Source: Oribacterium sp. oral taxon 078 str. F0262 | GTDB lineage: Bacteria; Bacillota; Clostridia; Lachnospirales; Lachnospiraceae | NCBI RefSeq assembly: GCF_000160135.1 | Contig: NZ_GG729934.1 | Coordinates: forward strand, 660,954 to 724,953 | DNA: 64,000 nucleotides | Direction of reading: 5' to 3' | Shown here: in pieces, positions 1-7,921 of the stretch | Layout of the letters: each line of letters starts with the position of its first letter | How positions within the stretch are numbered: position 1 is the stretch's first letter | Program-made: the position numbers and the translations under genes | The notes under the pieces: model-generated | Databases searched by the model: none | The model's input: only the letters and a program-made list of their open reading frames with translations | What the model was told of the DNA's origin: nothing

Positions 1-579
1 CGGGGCACACAGCGGAGCCTTCATGTTGGTAGCCATTGCCAGTCCTAAGACAGCCAGATCGAAGCAGTCAAACATAGCAGAAACATAGAGTTTCCCATCA
101 CTCGCCTTGATTTCGGTTATGTCCGTAACACATTTTGTCAGTGGCTCTGTTGACCTGAAATCCCGCTTGAGCAGATCATCCGATTTACGAGCAGCCTTGT
201 CGGCTTTCGTTATCCCATTTGGCTTACGCTTTGGACGATGACTGATGCCGATTTCTTCCATTACTCGATAGACAGTCCGCTCACTCGGGATATCGACATC
301 CTTCGGCTTCTTCTGCAGAAGAGCATCACGCATCCTGGAACGACCATAGGTATCATTACATTCATCTTCCTTTAGGATATCCCGCATAGCATCGGCCAGC
401 TTCTGATATTTCCAAGGCCGATCCTTACGTTGCAGGTATTTATAGAATGCCTGGCGGCTCACATGGAGCATCCGACAGTAGAATGTAAGTTTCCCTTTCA
501 TCATGCCGCCTTCTGTCTTAACAGCGATATATTTCAGCCTTTCATTTTTGCTGACTTCAGACGGCTCGCGGCGAAAAAA
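1..579 (-). CDS. IS3-family transposase OrfB (partial, frameshift-expressed)
   Basis: This is the catalytic half of the transposase, made as an OrfAB fusion by a -1 shift. Translation on the minus strand from the shift site gives an N-terminal helix-turn-helix region with DECNDTYGRSRMR, as in many OrfB proteins, and then the start of the integrase (rve) core. The first acidic residue of the DDE triad is visible in CVTDITE. The rest of the core, with the other two acidic residues, lies beyond position 1. OrfB has no good start codon and ribosome site of its own, which fits expression by frameshifting from OrfA. Confidence 0.8.
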
Positions 580-929
580 GCGCTGGCTTCCTCCAGGAAC
601 TCGTTTTCTTCTTTAAGACGACGAATTTCCTTATCCTGATCTTTGACCTGCTTACGTAAGGTGATCAGCTCCTCATTCAGGGTCATAGCACTTTTGGGAG
701 TCTGGGATCCCGCTCCAAGATCCAGATTTCCGAGCCTATTAGCGCGTATCCATGTATAGAGCGTGTTTTTGGGGATGCCTAGTTCACGTGCAGCTTTTGC
801 CTGGCCAATCTCTTTTGCCAGCTTAACTGCCTGGATTTTGTACTCCTGATCGTACTGTCTGTTAGTTGCCGCCGTAAACGCCTCCTTATTCTCTTGATTA
901 TAATGAAATCCTTGAGAATAAGATGTCAA
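534..929 (-). CDS. IS3-family transposase OrfA (copy A)
   Basis: OrfA binds the IS ends. It has an N-terminal transposase_8 helix-turn-helix (residues about 25-70, with AARELGIPKNTLYTWI) and a C-terminal leucine-zipper-like coiled coil (about 85-115). The start is uncertain. The Shine-Dalgarno AAGGAGG near 890 is followed by ACG where copy B has ATG, so the natural start may be lost. The first ATG, at 929, lies in the IS terminus upstream. The frame ends soon after the slippery run that leads into OrfB. Confidence 0.8.
   Translation of the reverse strand: MTSYSQGFHYNQENKEAFTAATNRQYDQEYKIQAVKLAKEIGQAKAARELGIPKNTLYTWIRANRLGNLDLGAGSQTPKSAMTLNEELITLRKQVKDQDKEIRRLKEENEFLEEASAFFAASRLKSAKMKG
573..579 (-). 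other. Programmed -1 frameshift site U UUU UUC
   Basis: On the minus strand the OrfA frame reads GCT TTT TTC, which contains a perfect X XXY YYZ heptamer (T TTT TTC). A -1 slip here joins OrfA to the OrfB frame just before its conserved RREPSEV stretch. Copy B keeps the same heptamer at 1189-1195. IS3 elements typically use such a shift to make the OrfAB transposase, so the function is inferred from the family. Confidence 0.65.
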
Positions 930-942
930 CTTTATTTATACA

Positions 943-1188
943 GCATCATGCGTATGCGGCCATAGGTATCGTTGCATTCATCCTCGGAGTTGATTGCCCG
1001 CATCTCCTCTGCGAGAGCTTTATATTTCCAGGGCTTGTTCCTGTTTATGAGAGACTTTCTGAAGCCCTCACGGCTTATGCCGAGCATCTTGCAGAAAAAG
1101 GAAATTTCTCCCTTGATCCGGCCGTCATCCGTTTTTATGGCAATGAACTTCATTCTGAAGTTTTTGTTGACTTCAGACGGCTCGCTGC
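943..1188 (-). pseudogene. IS3 OrfB fragment (copy B), cut by copy A
   Basis: The frame begins at the -1 shift site (1189-1195) and encodes the N-terminal part of OrfB, including DECNDTYGRIRM, the same block seen in copy A. After that the sequence runs into the terminus of copy A at 942 and stops at once. The whole catalytic core is missing, so this copy cannot make active transposase. Confidence 0.75.
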
Positions 1189-1488
1189 GAAAAAAGCGCT
1201 TGCTTCTTCCAGGAATTCATTCTCTTTCTTAAGACGCTTGATTTCCTTATCCTGATCCTTTAGCTGCTTGCGCAGCTGGATTAGTTCCTCATTGAGGGTC
1301 ATCGCACTTTGAGGAGTATGTGCGCCTCCGCCGACATCCAGGCGGCCATCACGTACGGCTTTCATCCAGCCATACATTGTATCCTTGGGAATGCCAAGCT
1401 CCTTTGCGGCGTTTGCGCCTCCTATTTCTTGAGCAAGCTTCACGGCCTGAACCTTATATTCATGGTCGTATTGACGTTGCTGTGCCAT
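1150..1488 (-). CDS. IS3-family transposase OrfA (copy B)
   Basis: This intact OrfA has the transposase_8 helix-turn-helix (AAKELGIPKDTMYGWM) and a C-terminal coiled coil. It is about 70 percent similar by eye to OrfA of copy A. The start at 1488 (MAQQRQYD) is chosen because AAGGAGGTG lies six bases upstream. The protein could bind IS ends but has no partner OrfB in its own element. It might act as an inhibitor of copy A. Confidence 0.8.
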   Translation of the reverse strand: MAQQRQYDHEYKVQAVKLAQEIGGANAAKELGIPKDTMYGWMKAVRDGRLDVGGGAHTPQSAMTLNEELIQLRKQLKDQDKEIKRLKKENEFLEEASAFFAASRLKSTKTSE

Positions 1489-1570
1489 TTGTAGCACCTC
1501 CTTAGCCTTCTTGATTATATATGAAATCTTTGAGGATAAGGTGTCAACTTTATTTATCTTTATTTATACA

Positions 1571-1924
1571 ACATCAGATGGAACGGCCTTAGCTTATCAG
1601 GTGTCCGGTGCTTACATGAGATGGCTCGGTTACTTTTTCATCTTCATGGGGATCAAGATGGCAACAGATGGGGTCCTTCGTGGGCTTGGGGTCATGCGCC
1701 CGTTCCTTATTGCAAATATGGTGAATCTGGCAATTCGCTTGTCCGTTGCTTTGATCTGTGCACCGCGTTTTGGGATTGCCTTTGTCTGGCTTGCCGTACC
1801 GGCGGGCTGGCTTGCAAACTTCCTGATCTCCTATGCAGCACTCAGATCTTCAATTCAGGTCTTGAACCGGCTATGTACTGTTACAGAGATTAGAAATAAA
1901 GAGCCTTTCTCTTTTGATCCTTGA
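1571..1924 (+). pseudogene. MATE-family efflux protein, C-terminal fragment
   Basis: The last 117 residues of a MatE multidrug/sodium antiporter remain. Typical parts are GVLRGLGVMRPF, IANMVNL and the final hydrophobic helices with VWLAVPAGW. The first three quarters of the gene are replaced by IS copy B, whose end at 1570 lies directly against the reading frame. No start codon of its own is present. This is a dead gene that records the IS insertion. Confidence 0.8.
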
Positions 1925-2491
1925 TGCGGATTTGGATGTTGTAAAAGATATTTCACTTATGGATCTTCTGCAGCCTGACTTTGGCACATCAGCAGGTCAG
2001 ACAGCAATGGGGGATCGGTAACGGACCGATTGATAATTTTCAATTTCTTTCAATGGTGAAACGGTCAGCGGTACGGCTTCAAGGCTGCTCGTCGTGCACC
2101 GCAGTTCAGCAAGTGATAATCGACAAGTTCAAAATGCTGAAAAGCCTGAAAATACACCATTTTCCGAGCTTTTTATGCCTGAAATCCGGCGAGACAAATT
2201 TGAGCAGGATGCACAGTCTGCATCCGTGACAAGGCTGTTATGAGAAGACTTGATGCTTTGTTTAACGAGTTCCTGGAGGTCTACAAGTGCTTAATAACTG
2301 ATATCGACAAGACCAATTCCATGCCTAAACAGTACGGTAAGCATTATAAGCCCAGAAGGATATCAGCAGAGTTGATTGAAAAAAGAAGAGAGTAGATGCT
2401 TATATGCTTCTGTATAATGGTGATACAGGCGATAGCTTCTATGGTGTAAAAGAAAATGAGTATGTATTTTAATCATTGAGGAGGATTAAAG
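1925..2491. other. Gene-poor stretch with small remnants
   Basis: This stretch holds no convincing full gene. Short in-frame pieces such as MLLYNGDTGDSFYGVKENEYVF (about 2402-2472) look like the remains of decayed genes, but their families cannot be named. A Shine-Dalgarno GGAGGATTAAAG at 2478-2490 serves the HD-domain gene that follows. No terminator or promoter of good quality was seen. Confidence 0.4.
2240..2395 (+). CDS. Small hypothetical protein (51 aa), possibly a remnant
   Basis: The ATG-started frame encodes MRRLDALFNEFL through LIEKRRE, a basic, mostly helical peptide with no recognised domain. No strong ribosome binding site precedes it. It lies in a region of gene debris, so it may be the C-terminal piece of a longer lost protein rather than a real small gene. 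Confidence 0.25.
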   Translation: MRRLDALFNEFLEVYKCLITDIDKTNSMPKQYGKHYKPRRISAELIEKRRE

Positions 2492-3058
2492 ATGAATCCA
2501 GGAGAATATTTAGAGATCTTACATGTTGCGGAGAGACTGAAAGACACCCCAAGGCATTGTACAACGAGCAAAGGGCGAATTGAAAGCGTAGCCGAACATA
2601 GCTGGAGAATTTCTCTTATGGCGTTTCTTTTGAAGGGGGAATTTCCTAGTGTAGATATGAATAAAGTGATAAGCATGTGTTTAATTCACGATTTGGGAGA
2701 ATGCTTTACTGGCGATATTCCAACGTTTATAAAGACAGACGATGATCGTGACGTTGAAGCCTCGTTGTTATCGCAATGGGTCAATACACTTCCCGAGGAT
2801 ATCTCAAGAATGATGACGGAATTGTATTCAGAGATGGATAAGCAAGAGACAGCTGAAGCAAAAATATATAAAGCATTGGATAAGCTGGAGGCATTGATTC
2901 AGCATAATGAATCGCCGCTCGATACGTGGTCTGAGAATGAATTTGAGCTTAATAAAACCTATGCATTTGATACCGTAAAATTTTCTTCATGGTTTACTTC
3001 ACTTAGAGAAGAGATTCTTTCAGATACGTTGAAGAAAATAGATTCTGAACAAGGATAG
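2492..3058 (+). CDS. HD-domain phosphohydrolase (YfbR/HDDC2-like)
   Basis: This 188-residue protein belongs to the HD superfamily of metal-dependent phosphohydrolases. The ligands are visible in order: H35 in VAEHSW, the HD pair in LIHDLGE (about residues 68-69), and a further acidic residue in ALDKLEALIQH (about 128-133). This arrangement matches the YfbR/HDDC2 group, which dephosphorylates 5'-nucleotides, so nucleotide hydrolysis in the cytosol is likely. The exact substrate cannot be told. The start follows a strong GGAGG. It is a single gene with remnants on both sides. Confidence 0.75.
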   Translation: MNPGEYLEILHVAERLKDTPRHCTTSKGRIESVAEHSWRISLMAFLLKGEFPSVDMNKVISMCLIHDLGECFTGDIPTFIKTDDDRDVEASLLSQWVNTLPEDISRMMTELYSEMDKQETAEAKIYKALDKLEALIQHNESPLDTWSENEFELNKTYAFDTVKFSSWFTSLREEILSDTLKKIDSEQG

Positions 3059-3138
3059 AATAATGTGACTAATCCGGGCTTCCGGCCTTTCACGAAGTAC
3101 GACCGCATCCAAAAGACACATCTCGAACATTTGCGAAT

Positions 3139-3675
3139 GTGGGAAATTCTTTCTCGGCAAAATCAATTTCTGATTATCTGAAATCGGAACATCGTGCCAT
3201 CGATAATGAAACGCTGTACAGTTATCTGGAAAAACTGGAAAAAGCATATCTTCTTCATCGTTGTTCACGCTATGACTTGCGTGGAAAAGAGATTTTGAAA
3301 ACACAAGAGAAATATTATCTTGCCGATACCGCTTTGCGTTACAGTGTGCTGGGCTATACGCCGGACGGTGCAGCCTCCAGTCTGGAAAATGTGGTGTATC
3401 TGGAACTTTGCAGACGAGGATATACCGTGATGATTGGAAAAATACCGGATGGTGAGGTCGATTTTGTGGCGCAGAGGCAGAATGAGCGCTTATATGTGCA
3501 GGTCACACAGGAGATTAAATCCGAGAAGACGGAAAAGCGAGAATATGAACGACTGCTGGAAATCCGGGATAACTATCCGAAGTATGTTTTAAGAAGCGAT
3601 GAATTTGCCGGAGGCAATTACGAAGGCATTAAGAGTATGCACATTGCAGATTTTCTATTGAGCACAGAATATTGA
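3139..3675 (+). pseudogene. DUF4143 ATPase, C-terminal fragment
   Basis: The 178 residues match the C-terminal part of AAA ATPases of the AAA_14-DUF4143 type. Typical pieces are the winged-helix SISDYLKSEHRAIDNETLYSYLEKLE, the YYLADTALRYSVLG motif and the nuclease-like ending ENVVYLELCRRGY...GEVDFVA. The whole N-terminal ATPase with its Walker motifs is missing and only a GTG opens the frame. An intact member of the same family is encoded at 10453-11679, so this is a decayed relative. Confidence 0.75.
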
Positions 3676-3681
3676 CGGTGT

Positions 3682-3704
3682 GGGCGGCGAGAGCCGCCCT
3701 TTTT
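3682..3704 (+). terminator. Rho-independent terminator
   Basis: A perfect 7-bp stem GGGCGGC/GCCGCCC with a GAGA tetraloop is followed by TTTTT. It lies just behind the DUF4143 fragment and must once have ended that transcript. Confidence 0.85.
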
Positions 3705-3897
3705 ACATGGCGAGAGCGAGTCCTTCCCGAACGCGCGGCAGGGGAACTTGTTCATCGGAATGATTCATGGATTCCTATTCATGGGTGTTCCGCAGCACAT
3801 GTTTAAGCTTATGAAAGGCGTGCAGGATCCGCTTGCTGGAAGGGTTGCGGTCTTATCTGGATTGTGATGCGAAGAATCTGTTTGTTGGAGATGATAA

Positions 3898-4014
3898 ATG
3901 AGTTTATACGCAATCGGTGATCTTTATCTGCATTATCAGTCTGTACTCAAAGCGCCCGGGCAGCTGCATGATCGAGTATGGAAAAATCATGAGGAAAGAT
4001 TCAAGAAGGATTGA
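3898..4014 (+). pseudogene. Metallophosphoesterase, N-terminal stub (38 aa)
   Basis: The peptide begins MSLYAIGDLYLHYQSVLKAP. This matches the start of calcineurin-like phosphoesterases, which carry GDLHLH; here the first metal-binding histidine is replaced by tyrosine. A GGAG precedes the ATG by eight bases. The frame ends after 38 residues where the family normally continues for over 200. This is the stub of a deleted gene. Its stop codon overlaps the -35 box of the tetR promoter, so the deletion joined old and new regulatory DNA. Confidence 0.55.
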
Positions 4015-4069
4015 CGGGAATCTTTTATCATGCTAATATACCAGTGGTACATACCACTGGTATATTAGC
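4011..4069 (+). promoter_or_regulatory. tetR operon promoter with perfect 38-bp palindromic operator
   Basis: The -35 box TTGACG (4011-4016) and -10 box TAATAT (4034-4039) are separated by 17 bases. A perfect inverted repeat with 18-bp arms (4032-4049 and 4052-4069; left arm GCTAATATACCAGTGGTA) covers the -10 box and the likely start of transcription. A dyad at this place is the expected site for the TetR-family protein encoded next, so autorepression is inferred. Confidence 0.85.
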
Positions 4070-4084
4070 GCTGGAGGACTTTTT

Positions 4085-4699
4085 ATGGAAAACTCTGAAA
4101 CAAAGAAGAAGATTCGGGAGGTGGGGAAAAGAGAGTTTTTAAAAAAAGGTTTTAAGGAGGCTTCGCTGAATCATATCGTAGCGGAAGCAGGCTTTACAAA
4201 GGGAGCGTTTTATGGATATTACGCAGGTAAAGCCGCCCTGTTTGAAGATTTGGTTTCTTCGGCAGCAGAAGGTCTGGTGAATCAATTTAAGGCTGCGCAG
4301 GAAGCACACTTTGATCTGATTCCGGAAAATCAGGCCGCACAGAGTCGTGAACTTTGCACGCAATATCTGCGGCATTTTTTGGACTATATTTATGAACATT
4401 TCGATGCTTTCAAATTGATTCTATGCTGCGCAGATGGAACAAAGTATGAGAATTACATTCACGATCTTGTGGAATTGGATGTGGCTCGCACAGAGCAATA
4501 TTTTACTGCCTTGCGGAATCGGGGAAGGCTGAAAGGTGATGCCAGCCCGGAATTGCATCACATGATTACCAGCGCCTACTTTACTGCCGTATTTGAAACG
4601 GTGGTACATGATATGCCGAGGGAAAAAGCCGTTGGATATATTGAAGAACTTGCTGTGTTTTTCAATTCCGGCTGGGACGGTCTTTTGCGTATGCAGTAG
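4085..4699 (+). CDS. TetR/AcrR-family transcriptional regulator
   Basis: This 204-residue protein has the TetR DNA-binding domain at residues about 8-55, with the recognition part FTKGAFYGYYAGKAALFEDL close to the family consensus. A variable helical ligand-binding domain follows. It lies directly behind a perfect palindrome and heads an operon of ABC transporter genes. It is therefore probably a repressor of itself and of the transporters, released by a transported or toxic ligand. The start has a GGAGG eight bases upstream. Confidence 0.85.
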   Translation: MENSETKKKIREVGKREFLKKGFKEASLNHIVAEAGFTKGAFYGYYAGKAALFEDLVSSAAEGLVNQFKAAQEAHFDLIPENQAAQSRELCTQYLRHFLDYIYEHFDAFKLILCCADGTKYENYIHDLVELDVARTEQYFTALRNRGRLKGDASPELHHMITSAYFTAVFETVVHDMPREKAVGYIEELAVFFNSGWDGLLRMQ

Positions 4700-4715
4700 G
4701 CTGTCAAAGCAACAA

Positions 4716-6173
4716 GTGATTCGATTATTGGAAAATGTATCTTATTCGTATGCCGAAGCTCAGACCGGCTCTTTGCATAACATTACTTTGCATATCAGAA
4801 AAGGCGAATGTATCCTGCTGTGCGGTGCATCGGGCTGCGGTAAAACCACGCTGACAAGGCTGATCAACGGACTGATACCACATTTCTTCCCCGGAAAGCT
4901 ATCGGGAGAAATAAGAGTTGATGGGAGAAATACGATCACTACGGAGATCGCAGCACTGTCCGATATTGTAGGAACGGTATTCCAAAATCCACGCATGCAA
5001 TTTTTTAACACAGATACCGACAGTGAGCTGGTCTTCGGCTTAGAGAATCGTTCCGTTCCCCGGGAACAGATGAAAGAACGGCTGCGTGAGCTTACGGAGG
5101 ATCTTCACCTGGAACATTTGCGCGGACGAAGTATTTTCGCATTGTCCGGCGGTGAGAAACAGAAGATCGCGTTTTCGTCTGTCTGTGCTTCTGACCCGAA
5201 AATTCTTGTTCTGGACGAGCCTTCTTCTAATTTGGATACGGCAGCGATTGAAGAACTTGCAGAACTGATTGCCAAAGTAAAAAGTGAGGGAAAGACGATT
5301 ATCATTTCCGAGCATCGCCTATGGTATCTGATGAATTTGGCTGATCGGGTCGTGTTTTTGCGGGATGGAGTGCTGGAAAAAGATTTTCCCACAGCGGATT
5401 TTTGTTCACTTCCTTCCGATGAAATCGAAGCTATGGGCTTGCGCTGCCGGGATCTGAAAGAAATCATAGTAAGAGAAAGTCCTGTTAGTTTAACAGAGAA
5501 CTATCTGGATGTAAAAAACCTCCGTGTGCATCTTGGAAAAGAGTGCATATTGAAGGATCTTTCTTTCTCAGCACGGGGTGGTGAGATTATCGCCATTGCT
5601 GGAGCCAATGGAGCAGGAAAAACAACACTTGCCCGTGCTTTATGCGGCCTGCAGAAAGAATCCTCAGGCAGTATCATCCTCGGCGGGGAAAGGTTATCCT
5701 CAAAAAAACGGAAGCAATGCTCCTATATGGTCATGCAGGATGTGGGACAGCAGCTATTTACCGACAGTATATGGGAAGAATGCCGGCTTGGTATTCAGAA
5801 GCCGGATACGGCGCAGATAGAGTATGCACTCAATTTATTAGGACTTAGCCAATACAAGGATCGACATCCGCTTTCTCTGTCCGGTGGACAAAAGCAGCGC
5901 TTGGCAGTTGCGGTCAGCCTGATTTGTAAACGAAAGCTGCTGGTTTTTGATGAGCCTACCAGCGGCCTTGATCTTTCCGGTATGAAGGAGGTAGGAAGGC
6001 TGGCGAAAGAGCTGTCACTGCATGGAAGCATTCTATTGATTGTTACCCATGATGTTGAATTTATGAAACATATCTGTTCCCGCATTCTGGTATTGTCGGA
6101 GGGGAAAATCACTGCGGATTTGTCCGGTGAAGCGCGGGAAACAGTGGAGCAGATTTTAAGAGGTGAGATATGA
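4716..6173 (+). CDS. ECF-type ABC transporter ATPase with two nucleotide-binding domains (EcfA1-EcfA2 fusion)
   Basis: Two ABC ATPase domains sit in one chain. The first has Walker A GASGCGKTT, signature LSGGEKQ and Walker B ILVLDEPSS. The second has GANGAGKTT, LSGGQKQ and LLVFDEPTS. Energy-coupling-factor transporters use such a pair to drive vitamin or metal uptake through a T protein and an S protein. The start is placed at GTG 4716 because the family begins with IRLLENVSYSY. The ATG upstream at 4593 lies inside tetR. Ribosome binding is weak here, so coupling to tetR, whose stop is 17 bases upstream, is likely. No S or T gene is present. Confidence 0.85.
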   Translation: MIRLLENVSYSYAEAQTGSLHNITLHIRKGECILLCGASGCGKTTLTRLINGLIPHFFPGKLSGEIRVDGRNTITTEIAALSDIVGTVFQNPRMQFFNTDTDSELVFGLENRSVPREQMKERLRELTEDLHLEHLRGRSIFALSGGEKQKIAFSSVCASDPKILVLDEPSSNLDTAAIEELAELIAKVKSEGKTIIISEHRLWYLMNLADRVVFLRDGVLEKDFPTADFCSLPSDEIEAMGLRCRDLKEIIVRESPVSLTENYLDVKNLRVHLGKECILKDLSFSARGGEIIAIAGANGAGKTTLARALCGLQKESSGSIILGGERLSSKKRKQCSYMVMQDVGQQLFTDSIWEECRLGIQKPDTAQIEYALNLLGLSQYKDRHPLSLSGGQKQRLAVAVSLICKRKLLVFDEPTSGLDLSGMKEVGRLAKELSLHGSILLIVTHDVEFMKHICSRILVLSEGKITADLSGEARETVEQILRGEI

Positions 6174-7921
6174 ATCCATCAAAAAAAGGAACGATTCAGA
6201 GATTGCGGGACTTTGCAAAACCATGTAAAGGACTTTTGGCAAGCTCCGTTGCACTAGCCGCTTTAGCTGCCTTTTGCGGCATCATACCCTATGCTGCAGT
6301 ATCACAAATAATTTCAAATCTTATGAGAGGGCAGATTCAGCCTACCCGGATTATGCCTCTCGCATTGCTTGCCCTTTTGGGCTATTTAGCTTCTTTATGG
6401 CTGAACACTTATTCAACCATTCGTTCCCATCGCGCGGCGTTTACCATACTTGCCCATATCCGAAAAGCCATCACGGCAAAGCTCGCTCGTATGCCGATGG
6501 GGACAATTTTAGATACCCCGTCAGGAAAATACAAATCCATGCTGGTAGATACCGTGGAAAAGCTGGAGCTGCCTTTGGCGCATATGGTGCCGGAATTGAC
6601 AGCGAATACACTTATCCCGGTTTTGATGCTGATATACTTGTTTTTATTGGACTGGCGTATCGCCTTGATTTCTCTTGCAACAGTCCCCATTGGCCTTCTC
6701 TGCTATATGGGAATGATGAAGGATTATGAAGCAAGATATGCTCGTGTTCTTTCAGCCAATAAAAATATGGACGCTGCAATGGTGGAATATATAAACGGCA
6801 TTCAGGTGATCAAAACTTTTCGGCAGGATGAGGACTCTTATCGAAAGTATGCAGCCGCGGTCACGGAAAGCGAGAGATCCAAATCCGATTGGTTCCGTAA
6901 GACCAACGGATTTTATGTAGCGGGTATGGCTGTCATGCCCAGCTGCCTGCTGGGGGTACTTCCTTTGGGGAGCTGGCTCTACATAAACGGCAGGATAGAC
7001 GCGGATGCTTTGATCTCCTGTATCATCCTTGCTTTGGGTCTGGTAAAGCCGTTGATTCAGGCATTACGGTACACAGACAGTCTTGCCATGGTAGATGCAA
7101 CTGTTCAGGAAATTGGAAAATTACTGGATCTGAAAGAAATGAATCGGCCTCAAAAAACTGTCTCTTTGCCGAATCACGAGATTGCCTTTCAGAATGTCAG
7201 CTTTCGTTATCACGAAACAGAAGTGCTCCATCAGCTGTCCTTTTCCTGTGCAGAAGGAGCCATGACCGCCATCGTCGGCCCCTCCGGTTCTGGAAAGTCC
7301 ACCATCGCCCGCTTGATTGCCTCCTTTTGGGAGGCTGAGAGCGGCTGTGTGACACTCGGCGGTGTAGATATGCGGAAGATCCCGCTGTCTCAAGCTATGA
7401 ATGCTGTATCTTATGTATCACAGGATAATTTCCTGTTTCACCTCTCCATTCGAGAGAATATCCGCTTTGGAAATCCAAGCGCAACGGATGAAGAAGTGGA
7501 GAGGGCGGCACAGAAAGCCAGCTGCCACGATTTTATCCTGTCATTGCCTCGCGGATATGACACATTGGCGGGTGACGGCGGCAGCCACCTTTCCGGCGGC
7601 GAACGCCAGCGAATTGCGATAGCGAGAGCGATATTGAAAAACAGTCCGGTGGTGGTTTTGGACGAGGCAACCGCTTTTGCAGATCCGGAAAACGAAGCGG
7701 TAATTCAGTCCTCCATTTCTCAGCTTGTGGCGGGAAAGACATTGATCGTGATTGCTCACAGACTATCGACCATTACCGCTGCCGATACGATTTTTGTTCT
7801 CAACGAGGGAGCGGTTGCCGCACAGGGAACACATCAGGAATTGCTTGCAGAAAGTCCTCTTTACCAGGCACTTTGGCAGGCGCATATCGGTACAAAAGAC
7901 AAGGGAGAGGAGGAAGCATAA
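6170..7921 (+). CDS. ABC exporter half-transporter (permease-ATPase), first of a pair
   Basis: This 583-residue protein has six membrane helices (about residues 20-300) followed by an ATPase domain with Walker A GPSGSGKST, signature LSGGERQ and Walker B VVVLDEATA, then the H-loop histidine in IAHRLST. It overlaps the ECF ATPase by ATGA and the next gene by one base, so translation is coupled and a heterodimer with the next protein is likely. Such pairs beside an ECF-type ATPase resemble YbtP/YbtQ-like siderophore or peptide transporters. The substrate is unknown. Confidence 0.85.
   Translation: MNPSKKGTIQRLRDFAKPCKGLLASSVALAALAAFCGIIPYAAVSQIISNLMRGQIQPTRIMPLALLALLGYLASLWLNTYSTIRSHRAAFTILAHIRKAITAKLARMPMGTILDTPSGKYKSMLVDTVEKLELPLAHMVPELTANTLIPVLMLIYLFLLDWRIALISLATVPIGLLCYMGMMKDYEARYARVLSANKNMDAAMVEYINGIQVIKTFRQDEDSYRKYAAAVTESERSKSDWFRKTNGFYVAGMAVMPSCLLGVLPLGSWLYINGRIDADALISCIILALGLVKPLIQALRYTDSLAMVDATVQEIGKLLDLKEMNRPQKTVSLPNHEIAFQNVSFRYHETEVLHQLSFSCAEGAMTAIVGPSGSGKSTIARLIASFWEAESGCVTLGGVDMRKIPLSQAMNAVSYVSQDNFLFHLSIRENIRFGNPSATDEEVERAAQKASCHDFILSLPRGYDTLAGDGGSHLSGGERQRIAIARAILKNSPVVVLDEATAFADPENEAVIQSSISQLVAGKTLIVIAHRLSTITAADTIFVLNEGAVAAQGTHQELLAESPLYQALWQAHIGTKDKGEEEA

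Larger units (their letters stand above)
1..942 (-). mobile_element. IS3-family insertion sequence, copy A (runs off the left edge)
   Basis: This is the orfA end and most of orfB of an IS3-family element read on the minus strand. Its visible terminus is the sequence TGTATAAATAAAGTTGACA (minus strand) ending at 942, which begins with the TG typical of IS3 ends. The other end lies outside the window. Copy B next door ends in the same TGTATAAATAAAG, so the two belong to one IS group. Copy A interrupts orfB of copy B exactly at 942/943, so A inserted later than B. Confidence 0.8.
943..1570 (-). mobile_element. IS3-family insertion sequence, copy B (truncated by copy A)
   Basis: This relative of copy A holds a complete OrfA and only the first part of OrfB. 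Its right terminus ends in TTTATTTATACA (plus strand) at 1570, the same end sequence as copy A but with an extra TTTATCTTTAT-like duplication just inside. Past 1570 the sequence enters a MATE transporter gene in frame, so this copy sits inside that gene. Its left half is lost or displaced by copy A. Confidence 0.75.

Noticed and set aside
4593-4715. N-terminal extension of the ECF ATPase
   Set aside because: It would overlap tetR by over 100 bases and has no homology. The family start fits GTG 4716.
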